DNA from: Candida dubliniensis CD36
Taxonomy: Eukaryota > Ascomycota > Pichiomycetes > Serinales > Debaryomycetaceae
DNA length: 64,000 nucleotides
Assembly: GCF_000026945.1 (NCBI RefSeq)
Contig: NC_012860.1
Coordinates: 1,860,001 to 1,924,000 of the forward strand
Direction: 5' to 3'
Below are positions 31,797 through 41,784 of this stretch, piece by piece; the first letter of the stretch is position 1, and every line of letters starts with the position of its first letter. The position numbers were made by a program, and so were the translations under genes. A model generated the notes under the pieces. The model did no database searches, had not been told where the DNA came from, and saw nothing but the letters and a program-made list of their open reading frames with translations.

Positions 31797-34457
31797 ATGG
31801 AGTTTTCAAATAAGAGATCGAGAGATGACTTTGAACAAGATGAAGGCCAATTCCACGATGGGCCTAGTCATGATAGTTTTGAACATAAACGACACCATAT
31901 TGACCCAGCGCAAGAATTAATAAATAATATATGCAAAGACATTCGAAGATTAGGAGAAGCGGGCGATATCGAGAACTTGATTGCTGACACAAATTACATT
32001 TCTAACCCTATAGTTGCTGAATTTGAGAAAATTGACAACTTGAGAACCTCCATCTTGTCAACTATTTATGCATTGATAACTGAACAACCTCATAAGATCA
32101 GTGCTATTGCAAACTTGATATTGATATGCAATGCCAAGAACTTTGTGATTGCCAAATATGTGGTTGAATATTTACATTCAAAGATGCAAACCATGTTGGA
32201 TTCTCAAGAAGGATCAGTGTTTAATGATATTAAGAACATATTGAAATTTTTGAGTACATTGACACCAATCATTGAAGACAACGGAATAATCCAGATTTTC
32301 AAACAATTCTTAAGTTTTGCCATTGAATTACAAGAGAAAACTGAAATTAGAAATGGTTTAGCTCAAGAGATATATTATAATGTTTTAATTGCCCTACCAT
32401 ACGTACTCAGCAACGATAATTCCGATGATTTGAAAAAAAGCATCAATGAGTTGATTGAATTGGCTAAAAGATTTAAAATTGTTGCCGAACCAGCCACTGT
32501 TTTACTCCCATTCGATACCAGAATGGGAAACTTCGAGTTGCCATACATTCCGAAGCAGATGGTAGATTTAATTTTGCCAGCACTCATAAAGTTACAAGAT
32601 GATGACTGGAACTTTAGATTGTTTCTTGATTTTAAGACTCACTTGGATCCAGTTATTCAATCATCTTTGGAAAACAACTCAATTTCCAGTGAGTTAGTCA
32701 AACACAAGTTGCCTCAATTATCGCTCCCAAGTGTAGAAAATGTTAGTTTCAAACCAACATCAATAGATAAATTATGGAATGATAATCCCCGCTACTTGTT
32801 TCAAGTGTATAACAACACTACAGAGTATGAAACTGTTCCTCCAATTGAAACTTATTTGGGATTGTTTTTTAAAGATATTGCTTTTGACATTTTGACCAAT
32901 CTTTCCTTTAACAAAAACGAAACTGCTATTGAACTTAGTATTTTGGATATGTTTTTTGATAATAAATTGTTTGCTCCACCAGGAACTAGCATTGACCAAT
33001 TAAATACAATATATGAAGATAACAAACTGGGCACTAATGACCCGTTGTTATCAACATGGAAAATTGAAGATGTGGCTGTTGAAAGTATTCTTACCATGAT
33101 TTTCCAATTACCTAGCCCATTGGAGGTTGAAATTTATTATTACACTGTTTTAATTTCATGTTGTCGTGAATCACCAGAATCAATTGCCCCTGTGTTTGGG
33201 CGTGCCATTAGATATTTCTATAACCACTTAGAGACATTAGATTACGAACTTAAAATAAGGTTTTTAGATTGGATGAGCATTCAATTGTCAAATTTCGAGT
33301 TCTCTTGGAAATGGGAGGAATGGGTTAATGACTCGAAAAAATTAAAAAATGTTAAATACCACCCCAAAAAGAATTTCATCAAGAATCTAATTGCCAAAGA
33401 GATCAGACTATCAAATAAGAAAAGAATAAAGGATAGCTTTATCGATATAGTAGATGGTGAAGTTGTGAATTTAGACGAATTTTATCAATACTTGGATATT
33501 AGTATGGTGCCAGATGTTCAATCTTATATCATCTCATACGACACAGAATTATACGGTGAGAGTCTGCGTGACACATTGAAGGACTTGTATGAACAGAAAC
33601 AAGCACAGCTTAATTCCAAATTGAGTACTGGTGCTCAAAACGAAATATTTTTCAACTTTACTAATTCAGAGCTACCATTTCATGAAACAGCATCTAAGGT
33701 TTACGATTTCATTCTTACACATTGGAAATCAAATACCGATTTCAATGAGCTATACAAATCAGTTCTTGAGTCATTGGACGCTCCCAACAATGAAAGGTTT
33801 GCCATCAACATGATTATACAAACTTATGCCTACATTGGATCAAGATCTATTTATTCTGTGGTCAGTATTTTGAGTAGAGATATCAACAAGTTGAAGTTTT
33901 TGAGCGGGGCACCAATTGATTATGTTGGGGATGAAGCGCGATTTGAAGATTTGCATTTGACTGAAGAAGAAAAACAGAATAGACAGAATTGGATTATTGA
34001 GGCTGTTTTCAGAATTTGGATCCATCAACCCCAAGTGGTATTTTTGATCTTGGAGTATTTAATCGAGTTTGGAATCATTGATCCCAAATATATATTGGTA
34101 AAGGCATTAGAATCTAACTTGATTATTGATAATGTGTCATGCATGGAGTCAATTAATAGAATATTGAGCAAAGCTGATCTGAAAGAATTGGTCATACAAT
34201 TGTTCACTGCAATCATTGGCAATTTAAACAAATTAGGGTTAGATAAGGACAAACGTGTGGAAATCGAGGAAGTACACGAATCAAATGCTTCTGAAGTTGA
34301 TAAACAATGGTTGTTTTATGAATACTTGGGCTTATTGAAATCGTATTTCCGGAAATATATCATTGGTGACGTAGAGTGTCACGAGAAAATTAAAGAAATA
34401 GTTGGTCAATTGGAAAATATTCTGGCTAAAGAAGAAATATTCAAATGGTTTGACTAG
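31797..34457 (+). CDS. STO1: Nuclear cap-binding complex large subunit (CBP80)
   Basis: Large subunit of the nuclear cap-binding complex (Sto1/Cbc1/Gcr3; CBP80). It holds the small subunit on the mRNA 5' cap and links it to splicing and export. The 886-residue protein begins with MEFSNKRSRDDFEQDEG, a basic/acidic N-terminus that could carry a nuclear signal. The remainder is helical repeats of MIF4G type: an N-terminal MIF4G-like unit at about 35-230, followed by two further helical domains. Characteristic blocks are LLPFDTRMGNFELPYIP and DNPRYLFQVYN. CTG codons such as those in NKLGTN and ESLRDTL read as Ser. Length fits the family. Confidence 0.9.
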   Translation: MEFSNKRSRDDFEQDEGQFHDGPSHDSFEHKRHHIDPAQELINNICKDIRRLGEAGDIENLIADTNYISNPIVAEFEKIDNLRTSILSTIYALITEQPHKISAIANLILICNAKNFVIAKYVVEYLHSKMQTMLDSQEGSVFNDIKNILKFLSTLTPIIEDNGIIQIFKQFLSFAIELQEKTEIRNGLAQEIYYNVLIALPYVLSNDNSDDLKKSINELIELAKRFKIVAEPATVLLPFDTRMGNFELPYIPKQMVDLILPALIKLQDDDWNFRLFLDFKTHLDPVIQSSLENNSISSELVKHKLPQLSLPSVENVSFKPTSIDKLWNDNPRYLFQVYNNTTEYETVPPIETYLGLFFKDIAFDILTNLSFNKNETAIELSILDMFFDNKLFAPPGTSIDQLNTIYEDNKLGTNDPLLSTWKIEDVAVESILTMIFQLPSPLEVEIYYYTVLISCCRESPESIAPVFGRAIRYFYNHLETLDYELKIRFLDWMSIQLSNFEFSWKWEEWVNDSKKLKNVKYHPKKNFIKNLIAKEIRLSNKKRIKDSFIDIVDGEVVNLDEFYQYLDISMVPDVQSYIISYDTELYGESLRDTLKDLYEQKQAQLNSKLSTGAQNEIFFNFTNSELPFHETASKVYDFILTHWKSNTDFNELYKSVLESLDAPNNERFAINMIIQTYAYIGSRSIYSVVSILSRDINKLKFLSGAPIDYVGDEARFEDLHLTEEEKQNRQNWIIEAVFRIWIHQPQVVFLILEYLIEFGIIDPKYILVKALESNLIIDNVSCMESINRILSKADLKELVIQLFTAIIGNLNKLGLDKDKRVEIEEVHESNASEVDKQWLFYEYLGLLKSYFRKYIIGDVECHEKIKEIVGQLENILAKEEIFKWFD

Positions 34458-34703
34458 GAGGCTTTCCAAAAGTTGTAGTATAATGTAATGTATAGTATAT
34501 AAATAGTTGTTCTGAACAATTAGTAGGAAGAAACAAACTAATACACTGTAGAAGCAAAAATAATAAATAAAAGAAAAAGAATCCTGATGTGGGTTTATGC
34601 ATGTTAACTCATAATGATGCAAATGTTGATAAGATCTCCTGACCTCATATGCTTAACGTCGGGCTTGATTTGGTTTGGCTCGGGAGATATGGCCACCGAT
34701 CCC

Positions 34704-34734
<31 letters not shown>

Positions 34735-34795
34735 AGGAAGGACCCATTTGTATCTTGATTTCATTCTCTCAAAGTCTGATTAACTAACGCTTAAT
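34458..34795. other. Intergenic region STO1-CAF16
   Basis: A 338-base spacer with the STO1 terminator region and CAF16 promoter, dominated by a 29-base A run. Confidence 0.6.
34704..34732. repeat. Poly(A) tract (29 bases)
   Basis: Twenty-nine consecutive A bases, the longest homopolymer I saw in this window. It lies about 65-90 bases before the CAF16 ATG and probably acts as a nucleosome-excluding promoter element. Confidence 0.9.
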
Positions 34796-35758
34796 ATGAC
34801 ATTAGATAGTATCGATAACACTTTAGCAATTGAGGTTAAAAACCTTACTTACGAGTTCCCAAACAGCAAAAAGATTGGATTACAAGATTTCAATCTAGCC
34901 ATCCCCTGGGGCACTACAAACTTGGTAGTTGGACCGAATGGTGCAGGGAAATCAACACTATTGCGTATATTAGCAGGAAAAACATTGATCAAAAAAGGTC
35001 ATCTCAAACTTGGTGGATTCGACCCATTCCATTTTTCGTCTCAACGTCACGAGCAATCCAACTCTGACATCAATAATTATATAACGTATTTGGGCACCGA
35101 ATGGGCAACTAATTCTATCATCAAAAGAGACATACCTGTCAACTTATTACTTGCATCCATTGGTGGAGAAACGTATCAAGAGAGACGTAATTTGTTGATT
35201 GACATATTGGATATTGATCCAAGTTGGTCGATGTTGAATATAAGTGATGGAGAAAGACGTCGTGTACAGATTGCCATGGGGTTGGTGAAGCCTTGGAAAT
35301 TATTACTATTGGATGAAGTCACTATTGATTTAGATGTTGTGGTCAGACTGAAGTTGTTAAACTATTTAAAGCAAGAGTGTCAGGAGAGAAGCTGTACTGT
35401 TGTATATGCCACACATATATTTGATGGGTTGGGACATAAATGGTGTGATAGAGTGATACACATAGATGCTGGCCTTAAGTTGAATGATGTGCAAATAAAG
35501 GATATAGAGTTTGTGAATGATAGTAGCAGAGTTGAAGTTGGTGATGAAAAGATTATTGTTGGTAAAGCCGAGTCCTTACATCCGTTGGCGTTATTCTGGT
35601 TGAACAAGGATCTAGAAAGAAGAGGAACTAGAGAGGACGAGAAATCAAAAATGAGTAAGCGACACAATGACTACATCAATTCCAGAGACGGTAAATATTT
35701 TGATGCTGACGATTCAAAACTTGCACAATATTTCAAAAGTACAAGAAGCAGCAAATAG
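34796..35758 (+). CDS. CAF16: ABC-type ATPase Caf16
   Basis: Soluble single-domain ABC ATPase that in yeast associates with the CCR4-NOT complex and Mediator; it has no membrane segments. The 320-residue protein has Walker A GPNGAGKST, a degenerate signature SDGERRR and Walker B LLLLDEVTIDLD, followed by the switch His in YATHIFDGLG. In Caf16-type proteins the usual Glu after the Walker B Asp is part of DEVT, as here. The C-terminal 60 residues are charged and family-specific. The ATG at 34796 directly precedes the first strand. Confidence 0.9.
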   Translation: MTLDSIDNTLAIEVKNLTYEFPNSKKIGLQDFNLAIPWGTTNLVVGPNGAGKSTLLRILAGKTLIKKGHLKLGGFDPFHFSSQRHEQSNSDINNYITYLGTEWATNSIIKRDIPVNLLLASIGGETYQERRNLLIDILDIDPSWSMLNISDGERRRVQIAMGLVKPWKLLLLDEVTIDLDVVVRLKLLNYLKQECQERSCTVVYATHIFDGLGHKWCDRVIHIDAGLKLNDVQIKDIEFVNDSSRVEVGDEKIIVGKAESLHPLALFWLNKDLERRGTREDEKSKMSKRHNDYINSRDGKYFDADDSKLAQYFKSTRSSK

Positions 35759-35853
35759 ATAAAACGAAATCATCATTAGGTATGTATATGCATAGTTATG
35801 TAAATTCAAAGAAAAAAAAAAGAAAACTCACACACAAGATCTCTATAATTGAA

Positions 35854-36234
35854 CTATATTGATACTTCTTGCTCTAGTATTAGAAAATCTTTCATCTCGT
35901 TGGCTTGTTGTAACCGCCTTTCTAGTAACCAATTTCTATAATTTAACTCGATTTCAGCCTCAGTGGTTCCAAATGGACTATCAAAATCTACCAGAGCAGA
36001 TTCTGGTTTATTGATTTTCAACCGTACAGATTCACGTTGCAAAGATACAGGGCTTGCTGCTACTCTTTTCTTTGAAGATATCACAGAACCAGGTTGGTTT
36101 TTGAAAGGCGACTTGTTTATTATATTTGGTGATGTTTCCTGTAGTGGCATTCCCCTTTTTTGGGAGTTCAAAGCAGTAATATTACGTGGGAACGAATTGG
36201 TGAAATTTTCCAGAAGACTAACCATATTATTCAT
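35854..36234 (-). CDS. Uncharacterised 126-residue protein
   Basis: I do not recognise this protein. It starts at a good ATG (36234; MNNMVSLLENF). The first 75 residues are polar, basic and Ser/Pro-rich, with SPNIINKSPFKNQPG and KKRVAASPVSL resembling proline-directed phosphorylation sites. The C-terminal 35 residues are predicted helical and charged (EAEIELNYRNWLLERRLQQA, then NEMKDFLILEQE), suggesting a coiled coil or a binding helix. It converges tightly with CAF16, with 95 bases between the stops. The pattern of a disordered Ser/Pro part plus a short helix fits a small nuclear or spindle adaptor, but no function is claimed. Confidence 0.65.
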   Translation of the reverse strand: MNNMVSLLENFTNSFPRNITALNSQKRGMPLQETSPNIINKSPFKNQPGSVISSKKRVAASPVSLQRESVRLKINKPESALVDFDSPFGTTEAEIELNYRNWLLERRLQQANEMKDFLILEQEVSI

Positions 36235-36795
36235 CAGAATGGTCAGCTAAATGTAAATATATCCTTGCAGATTTAGTGAATGACTATACCAAATTAACCT
36301 TGAAGAAAACTGAATAAAGAAATAAAAATGTGTTTTTTGAGCAAATAGAGACCCAAAAACCACAACAACAATAAAAAAATTTGCGAACTATAAACAAACA
36401 GAATCAGTTTTTTTTCTTCCTGCTCTTTTGGTTCCCTACAACTTTTGAAACACGCTACAGTTTTTTATTTTTTTTTTTTGTTTACAATGTAATTATTTTT
36501 CTTAATAAATAGTTATCCCTGTTCTGTTGTCTATGTTTCTTTGTTCCCTTTTTTCAATTGTAATATTTTCACTTGATTTATAGCATGTCTACAGTGTAAT
36601 ACACTTCTTCGATGTATATTTGATCACTGTCTGACAGACGGAATGGTGCCATACATAAGTCAACCTCAAGCAAAATCAAGGTCAAAAGAGACAAAAAAAA
36701 AAAAAAAAACTAATTTTATATTTAATATAATAGATATTCAATATCTCATGTATGCCCTATTTCCAATATCCTCTCTATCTTCTAGTATCGCCGAC
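36235..36795. other. Intergenic region upstream of the 126-residue gene / CDC42 3' region
   Basis: Holds the promoter of the unknown 126-residue gene and the CDC42 3' region. Two poly(T)/poly(A) runs lie near 36461-36480 and 36692-36709. No other gene is seen. Confidence 0.6.
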
Positions 36796-37371
36796 CTATA
36801 AAATAGTACACTTTTTCGATTTTTTAATTACAGGGGGTTCTAATGCAGCTACTATAGCCTCATCAAACACTGTTTTCAATCCTCTTTGAGTCAATGCAGA
36901 ACACTCAACGTACTTGACAGCTCTCAATTCCTTAGCTAACTTTTCACCTTGTTCCTGGGTGATTGGGGACAACTTCTGTCTGTGTAATCTCTGTAAAATA
37001 ACATCATCATTTCGTAAATCCGTTTGGGTACCAACAATAATTATTGGCACACCGGGACAATGGTGATGAACTTCCGGGAACCATTTTTCTTTAACATTTT
37101 CAAACGAAGCGGGAGAAATGACGGAGAAACAAACAAGGAACACATCGGTCGATGGATATGACAAAGGCCTTAATCTGTCGTAATCTTCTTGACCAGCAGT
37201 ATCAAATAACCCCAAGGTAAATGGTTCGTCCCCTATCATCACGGTTACAGCATAATTATCAAAAACAGTAGGAACATAATCAGCTGGAAATTTACTAGTG
37301 GTATACGAGATTAATAAGCAAGTTTTACCAACGGCACCATCACCGACAACAACACATTTTATAGTTTGCAT
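36796..37371 (-). CDS. CDC42: Rho-type GTPase Cdc42
   Basis: Master small GTPase of cell polarity, budding and hyphal growth, acting at the plasma membrane. The 191-residue protein has the P-loop GDGAVGKT (10-17), effector-loop Thr35 in YVPTVFDNY, switch II DTAGQE (57-62, with Gln61), TQTD in the guanine-specificity loop and CSAL. The C-terminus is a Lys-rich patch followed by the CAAX box CTIL, predicting geranylgeranylation at Cys188. No activating changes are seen at Gly12 or Gln61. The ATG at 37371 gives the invariant [12 protein letters not shown]. Confidence 0.98.
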   Translation of the reverse strand: MQTIKCVVVGDGAVGKTCLLISYTTSKFPADYVPTVFDNYAVTVMIGDEPFTLGLFDTAGQEDYDRLRPLSYPSTDVFLVCFSVISPASFENVKEKWFPEVHHHCPGVPIIIVGTQTDLRNDDVILQRLHRQKLSPITQEQGEKLAKELRAVKYVECSALTQRGLKTVFDEAIVAALEPPVIKKSKKCTIL

Positions 37372-38168
37372 GTTATATGGATATATTAATTATTTATGAG
37401 CTGAATATTTCTCTTGTGCCAAAAAAAAAAAAAGAAACCAAAGGAAAGCAAAAGTGGAAACTAAAGTGAAAATAACAATAAAAATAGATGTAGGACGAGA
37501 AACCTGTATGACTATAAGAACTGAAAAAGGAAGTAACCTAGTCTTATTAACAAATCAAATGAACGAGTAATACTGCTATTTTTAAAATAGTTTTAAATAA
37601 AACTTTGGTTAAAGATGATGGTATAAGGATGAAAGTGGGTTTGTTTGTTGTTGAAAGATCTTTCGTTATCGTGTGTTGTGTTTTTTTTTTTTTATGAACA
37701 AATTTTTTTCTTATTCTCTTTAATTCTCAAATTTGGGTTTTCTTTTTTTTTTACTTCCCTGGTTCATTTCTCACTACTTTTTGTCAGAGACCTATCACTC
37801 ACACTCTCTCAGCACATTACACTACTTTCGGTTTGGCTTTTAATTATTATACCACAGTAACAAATCACATCTGTAAACAATTAATTAACCAATTAACGAA
37901 ATTTGTCCTTGATTATTTTTCTTACTTTTTATTTTTTATTTTCCTAAATATTTATTCATCCCTCATTTATCAGTCTTTGGTTTAAACCTCATAATTATGT
38001 GTATTTTTTGATAGGGTGCAATATTCCTTATTCTGCAAATATTGATTGAAAACGGCTGGTATTGTATAATAAATACTACACACTCGTAATTCCCTATCAT
38101 CTACACGACAGTATCTTGAAAAAAAAAAAATTTTTTTTTGTACATTAATTATTAAGCATATTAGTAAA
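37372..38168. other. Intergenic region: CDC42 promoter / UPC2 3' region
   Basis: 0.8 kb of AT-rich DNA with T runs near 37680-37693 and 37744-37752 and an A-T homopolymer junction at 38119-38140. No gene is supported. Confidence 0.6.
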
Positions 38169-40301
38169 CTATTTTATATTCATAAACCCATTATCACCTT
38201 GCATTAAATCTAAATTACTGGTAAGAACGCTTGGAAGATTATCAGTGTCTATTAATTTATTGGTCAAGGTCCCACTGGGGTCGAATTTCGTGATTTCAGC
38301 ATCAATTTCATGATCATCTACAATGGCTGGACCCCCACCAAGAAAATCCATCATCATATGCATACCACCGGCTCCACCCGCATACTCTTCGACATTAACA
38401 GGCAAGACTTGCGAGACACCTTCCAAAAACCACACTTTGTCTTTCATTTCGGTAGTAAAAGAGCGGAGTAACTTGTAATAGCTTCTCATTATTCGCATAG
38501 CCTTGACATCTCCGGACATTAATAACCCCATAAATTGCTTATCTAAAAGTGCTGGAAATGCAAATATACGTAAAATAAAATCAGATTTATATCTTTCCTT
38601 GTGTAATTTATTCAAATAAGCCAAAGTTATTAAATACGGAGAGTCCAAAAGCACAGGGAACAAATCTGCAATGTCTGCGTCGTGACATTCTAAATCTGTG
38701 TAATAAGCCGAATTGTCACGGTCAATTCCTTTCGACTTATTCATGTTCACACCTTGATTTATAATGTCCCCTAAATCACCCAAGTCCACAGATATAAACT
38801 TGTAAAATCTCGATGCTTCTGTTAACGGCCAAACTGCGGTCAATATGGTAGCTGCTCCCTTGACGTGAAATATCCATGCTGAAGCTGGTAAAGACTTTGG
38901 TGAAGTTGAAGAGGGAAATGAGGCATTGGCTAACGAATCCATAATTAAAATCAAGGCACTTGCAACTAAGGCGTCAGTATTATCGGCATTTATATTTAAC
39001 ACAGCTTCTCGTAGCAATCTCAAAGCATCCCCACGATGACATGTAACACACTGGTCTAGACCCTTCTCTGTTCTTGATAAGTGCGTGGCACTAAAAGCAA
39101 GTATCGAATGCATCAAAAATGGATGTTCAAAGGCCAACATGGGAATATCATAGTTCCATATATTGGTATCAGAAATACCGGCTCCTGTGATGGTATTGGC
39201 CACCAGAGACGTGTAATGAAACATTAATTTTAAGTCAAGCATATTGAGGTTTGATCGCATGCCTTGGGTTAAAGGGTCGCTTAGTGGATTTGCAGGAATG
39301 GACATATTAGGTGATATGTTAGGTAAAGATTTATCAGAACCGCGACCAAATGGTTCAGAGTTGGTTGAACAGCTAGGATAGCTCATTCCCGATGAACCCA
39401 GTGTCGTGGAATGGTTTGAAGACTGAAGAGTTTCCGCCTGTGATTTACCCCTAGATGACATATTTGCTTGCTGTTGAGTACTGGTAGTTGTATCTTCCAT
39501 GGAAGTTAGTGGTGCTGTTGGTTGAGGGTGTGCCTGGGTCAGCGACTTTCTATGGTTCAGTTCTTTAAATTCGGAATTTGTTGCAGGTGGAACACTGGTA
39601 GCAACAGGCTGGCCCATAAAACTAGCAGCTATATTACTTGCTGCCGGTGAATCCAAAAGTGAGCCCAAATTACTCAAGTCGATGGGCAACTGTGCTAATG
39701 AAGCCAAATTTGATAGACTGGCCAAGTTTCCAAGACTTGCTAAATTAGATAAATCGCCCAATCCAGATAGGTTATTAACCAAATGGGCCACATTCAAGTT
39801 ATTCAAATTGCCTGCATTCAAAAGTCCCGATGACAAAGCACTTAGTGGATTGCTCGAAGGGAATACCGGTTGGGTCTTGTTGTCCTGTGATTGATCTGGA
39901 CTAGGAGTTAAAGATGGAGTTGCTTGTTGAGTGGTTGATTCCGTGTCAGTTGCAACTGTTGCAGTGGAAACCTTTCTTTTTCTCTTTTTGGATGGAGGTT
40001 CATTACTATGAATATCTTTTTTCATATTCACAACACTATCTAAAGGCTCATGAAGATACCCACAATCTAACTTCAATTTGGTACAGTTGCCACATACGGG
40101 TCTCTGTTCATCACATTTGACGCGTCTCTTTTTACATGTAGAGCATCCGTTTCTTGATTTTTGGTGGTATTTTCTTTTCCCAGTAGAAGACTTGGATACT
40201 TTCTTGGAGGGAACAGGGTTGGCTGTTTTGAAGGTTTCATCAGATGAGAACTCAGATATATTCAAAGTTGAATTTGGTGATTCTTGTTTCACGGTCATCA
40301 T
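38169..40301 (-). CDS. UPC2: Zn(2)Cys(6) sterol-response transcription factor Upc2
   Basis: Transcription factor that activates ergosterol synthesis and uptake genes when sterol is low or azoles are present. The protein is 710 residues from the ATG at 40301 ([10 protein letters not shown]); the open frame runs three more codons but only to TTG. Cysteines 53, 56, 63, 70, 73 and 80 form the binuclear zinc cluster, preceded by a basic stretch ([18 protein letters not shown]) and followed by a basic cluster at 104-110. A Leu/Asn/Ser repeat region spans about 153-218. Residues about 350-700 form the sterol-sensing domain. The C-terminal EEYAGGAGG loop, where hyperactive C. albicans alleles map, appears unaltered. 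Neighbour ERG1 is a likely target gene. Confidence 0.96.
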   Translation of the reverse strand: MMTVKQESPNSTLNISEFSSDETFKTANPVPSKKVSKSSTGKRKYHQKSRNGCSTCKKRRVKCDEQRPVCGNCTKLKLDCGYLHEPLDSVVNMKKDIHSNEPPSKKRKRKVSTATVATDTESTTQQATPSLTPSPDQSQDNKTQPVFPSSNPLSALSSGLLNAGNLNNLNVAHLVNNLSGLGDLSNLASLGNLASLSNLASLAQLPIDLSNLGSLLDSPAASNIAASFMGQPVATSVPPATNSEFKELNHRKSLTQAHPQPTAPLTSMEDTTTSTQQQANMSSRGKSQAETLQSSNHSTTLGSSGMSYPSCSTNSEPFGRGSDKSLPNISPNMSIPANPLSDPLTQGMRSNLNMLDLKLMFHYTSLVANTITGAGISDTNIWNYDIPMLAFEHPFLMHSILAFSATHLSRTEKGLDQCVTCHRGDALRLLREAVLNINADNTDALVASALILIMDSLANASFPSSTSPKSLPASAWIFHVKGAATILTAVWPLTEASRFYKFISVDLGDLGDIINQGVNMNKSKGIDRDNSAYYTDLECHDADIADLFPVLLDSPYLITLAYLNKLHKERYKSDFILRIFAFPALLDKQFMGLLMSGDVKAMRIMRSYYKLLRSFTTEMKDKVWFLEGVSQVLPVNVEEYAGGAGGMHMMMDFLGGGPAIVDDHEIDAEITKFDPSGTLTNKLIDTDNLPSVLTSNLDLMQGDNGFMNIK

Positions 40302-40743
40302 TGATTCCAAATGGCTTTTTTGTTGAAAAAAAAAAATGAAAGAATAAAAGGCGTTAATAGTAGTTGAAAACTATATCTTCAATGAGCTTGACTGTAACTC
40401 TCTTCGTAATTATGCTTTGATTATCAGATCTAAATGTATAATGTTGGTGTAGTTAAAAAAATAAAGTAAGAAAAGGAAAGGAAAAAAGTGTTTAACGAAA
40501 CTGAATTGATATATAATTTAAATTATCAAATATATCTAATCAAAAAAAAAAAAAAAAATAAAAGGTGGCTATGACAATCTGATGGAATAGGGGTTATAAT
40601 GAAATCAAGTAATGTGTGTTTTTCTGCAATATCCCAGGAATCTCTATAACAATTTAATGGCTCTATGGGAAAGCTGAATAACGTGGATCGGTGTTCTGCA
40701 CTATTATCGTGATGTAACTAGTACAAATGTTTGTGTTCTAAGG

Positions 40744-40750
40744 TCGTATA
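40744..40750 (+). promoter_or_regulatory. Sterol-response core upstream of UPC2
   Basis: TCGTATA, the core of the Upc2 binding element, lies about 443 bases upstream of the UPC2 ATG. Autoregulation of UPC2 through such elements is known in C. albicans. The same heptamer occurs by chance elsewhere in the window, so confidence is moderate. Confidence 0.45.
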
Positions 40751-41011
40751 GCTCGTTCCTAATTGTTAGTTTATATTTTCCTTAGAATTTTTTTTTTTTT
40801 GTCAGTAACTTTTCAAAACTCTAATATCTGTCACCTAAAAATTCTTGTGATTATAGAAAAAGAAAAAGTATTCAATGAGAATAGATGCTTCTAAACCTAA
40901 TGACATCGAAACGTCGAGACAATGAGTAGTCCCAATGCCTATTTATTTGAATGGTATACTTTGAAATATACCCCTTTTCTTTCAAAATAGTACGATTTCA
41001 CTAGTCATCAG

Positions 41012-41030
41012 GTGTGTGTGTGTGTGTGTG
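41012..41030. repeat. (GT)n microsatellite
   Basis: Nineteen bases of alternating G and T between UPC2 and CBP4. Confidence 0.85.
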
Positions 41031-41289
41031 GCAGAAATCAAACACCTCCTGATATACCACAGATAATCATCATGTTTCTCTCCCCTCTCTCTTCTTCTTT
41101 TTCTGTTCCCAACAAATTATGTGGAATGTGCGGCTCAGATTTTTTTGCAACATTCGCACGAGTATTTGAACAATTTACACTACCTTTTTTGTTCTTTTTT
41201 TTTTTTTTTTCTCTCTGATTCATTCCTTACATTTGATACATTTCTGGTTGGTCAGAGTGAGCCCCTCTCAACATTGCTAAATATCAATC

Positions 41290-41724
41290 ATGTCAGCGGT
41301 GAAACCATTGTGGTACAGATGGGCACGTGTTTATTTTGCAGGAGGATGTTTGGTAGGTACAGGTGTGTTATTCTGGTATACCATTCGACCAACAGATGAA
41401 CAATTAATAGCCAGGTTTTCGCCTGAAGTAAAGGCAGACTATGAAAGAAATAGAGAGTTACGACAACAAGAGCAAACAAGATTGATAGAGATAGTAAAAG
41501 AAACCTCATCTTCAAATGAACCTATTTGGAAAGCGGGTCCTATAGGATCTCCTTTTGAAAAGGAACAGCGGAATTTGAATATGGAATTAGTTGATGCAGA
41601 GTTATTCCACAAGACAAAGCACGAAGAGCAACAGAAACACGAAATAGATAGAGCAAACGAGGAGTCTAAGGAAGCAGAAAGGTTAATACAACAAAACAAA
41701 AAACCATGGTGGAAGTTTTTTTAA
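41290..41724 (+). CDS. CBP4: Cytochrome bc1 complex assembly factor Cbp4
   Basis: Mitochondrial inner-membrane assembly factor needed for cytochrome b maturation in complex III, acting with Cbp3 and Cbp6. The 144-residue protein has one membrane segment near the N-terminus (about 11-30, VYFAGGCLVGTGVLFWYTI), then RPTDEQLIARFSPEVKADYE, the hallmark Cbp4 block. A charged coiled tail (about 85-140) is rich in Glu, Lys and Gln and ends in KKPWWKFF. Length is slightly below the yeast protein (170). Its stop lies only 60 bases from the APS3 stop on the other strand. Confidence 0.9.
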   Translation: MSAVKPLWYRWARVYFAGGCLVGTGVLFWYTIRPTDEQLIARFSPEVKADYERNRELRQQEQTRLIEIVKETSSSNEPIWKAGPIGSPFEKEQRNLNMELVDAELFHKTKHEEQQKHEIDRANEESKEAERLIQQNKKPWWKFF

Positions 41725-41784
41725 AATCAGTTTTATGTTTATTCTTGTATATAGTATTTCATAATTCATTTCGTATTTATCGCT

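Larger units (their letters stand above)
40302..41289. other. Divergent promoter region UPC2/CBP4
   Basis: About 1 kb between two divergent genes. It includes poly(A) at 40542-40558, a TCGTATA core at 40744-40750, a GT repeat at 41012-41030 and a T-rich tract just before CBP4. No gene is seen. Confidence 0.6.
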
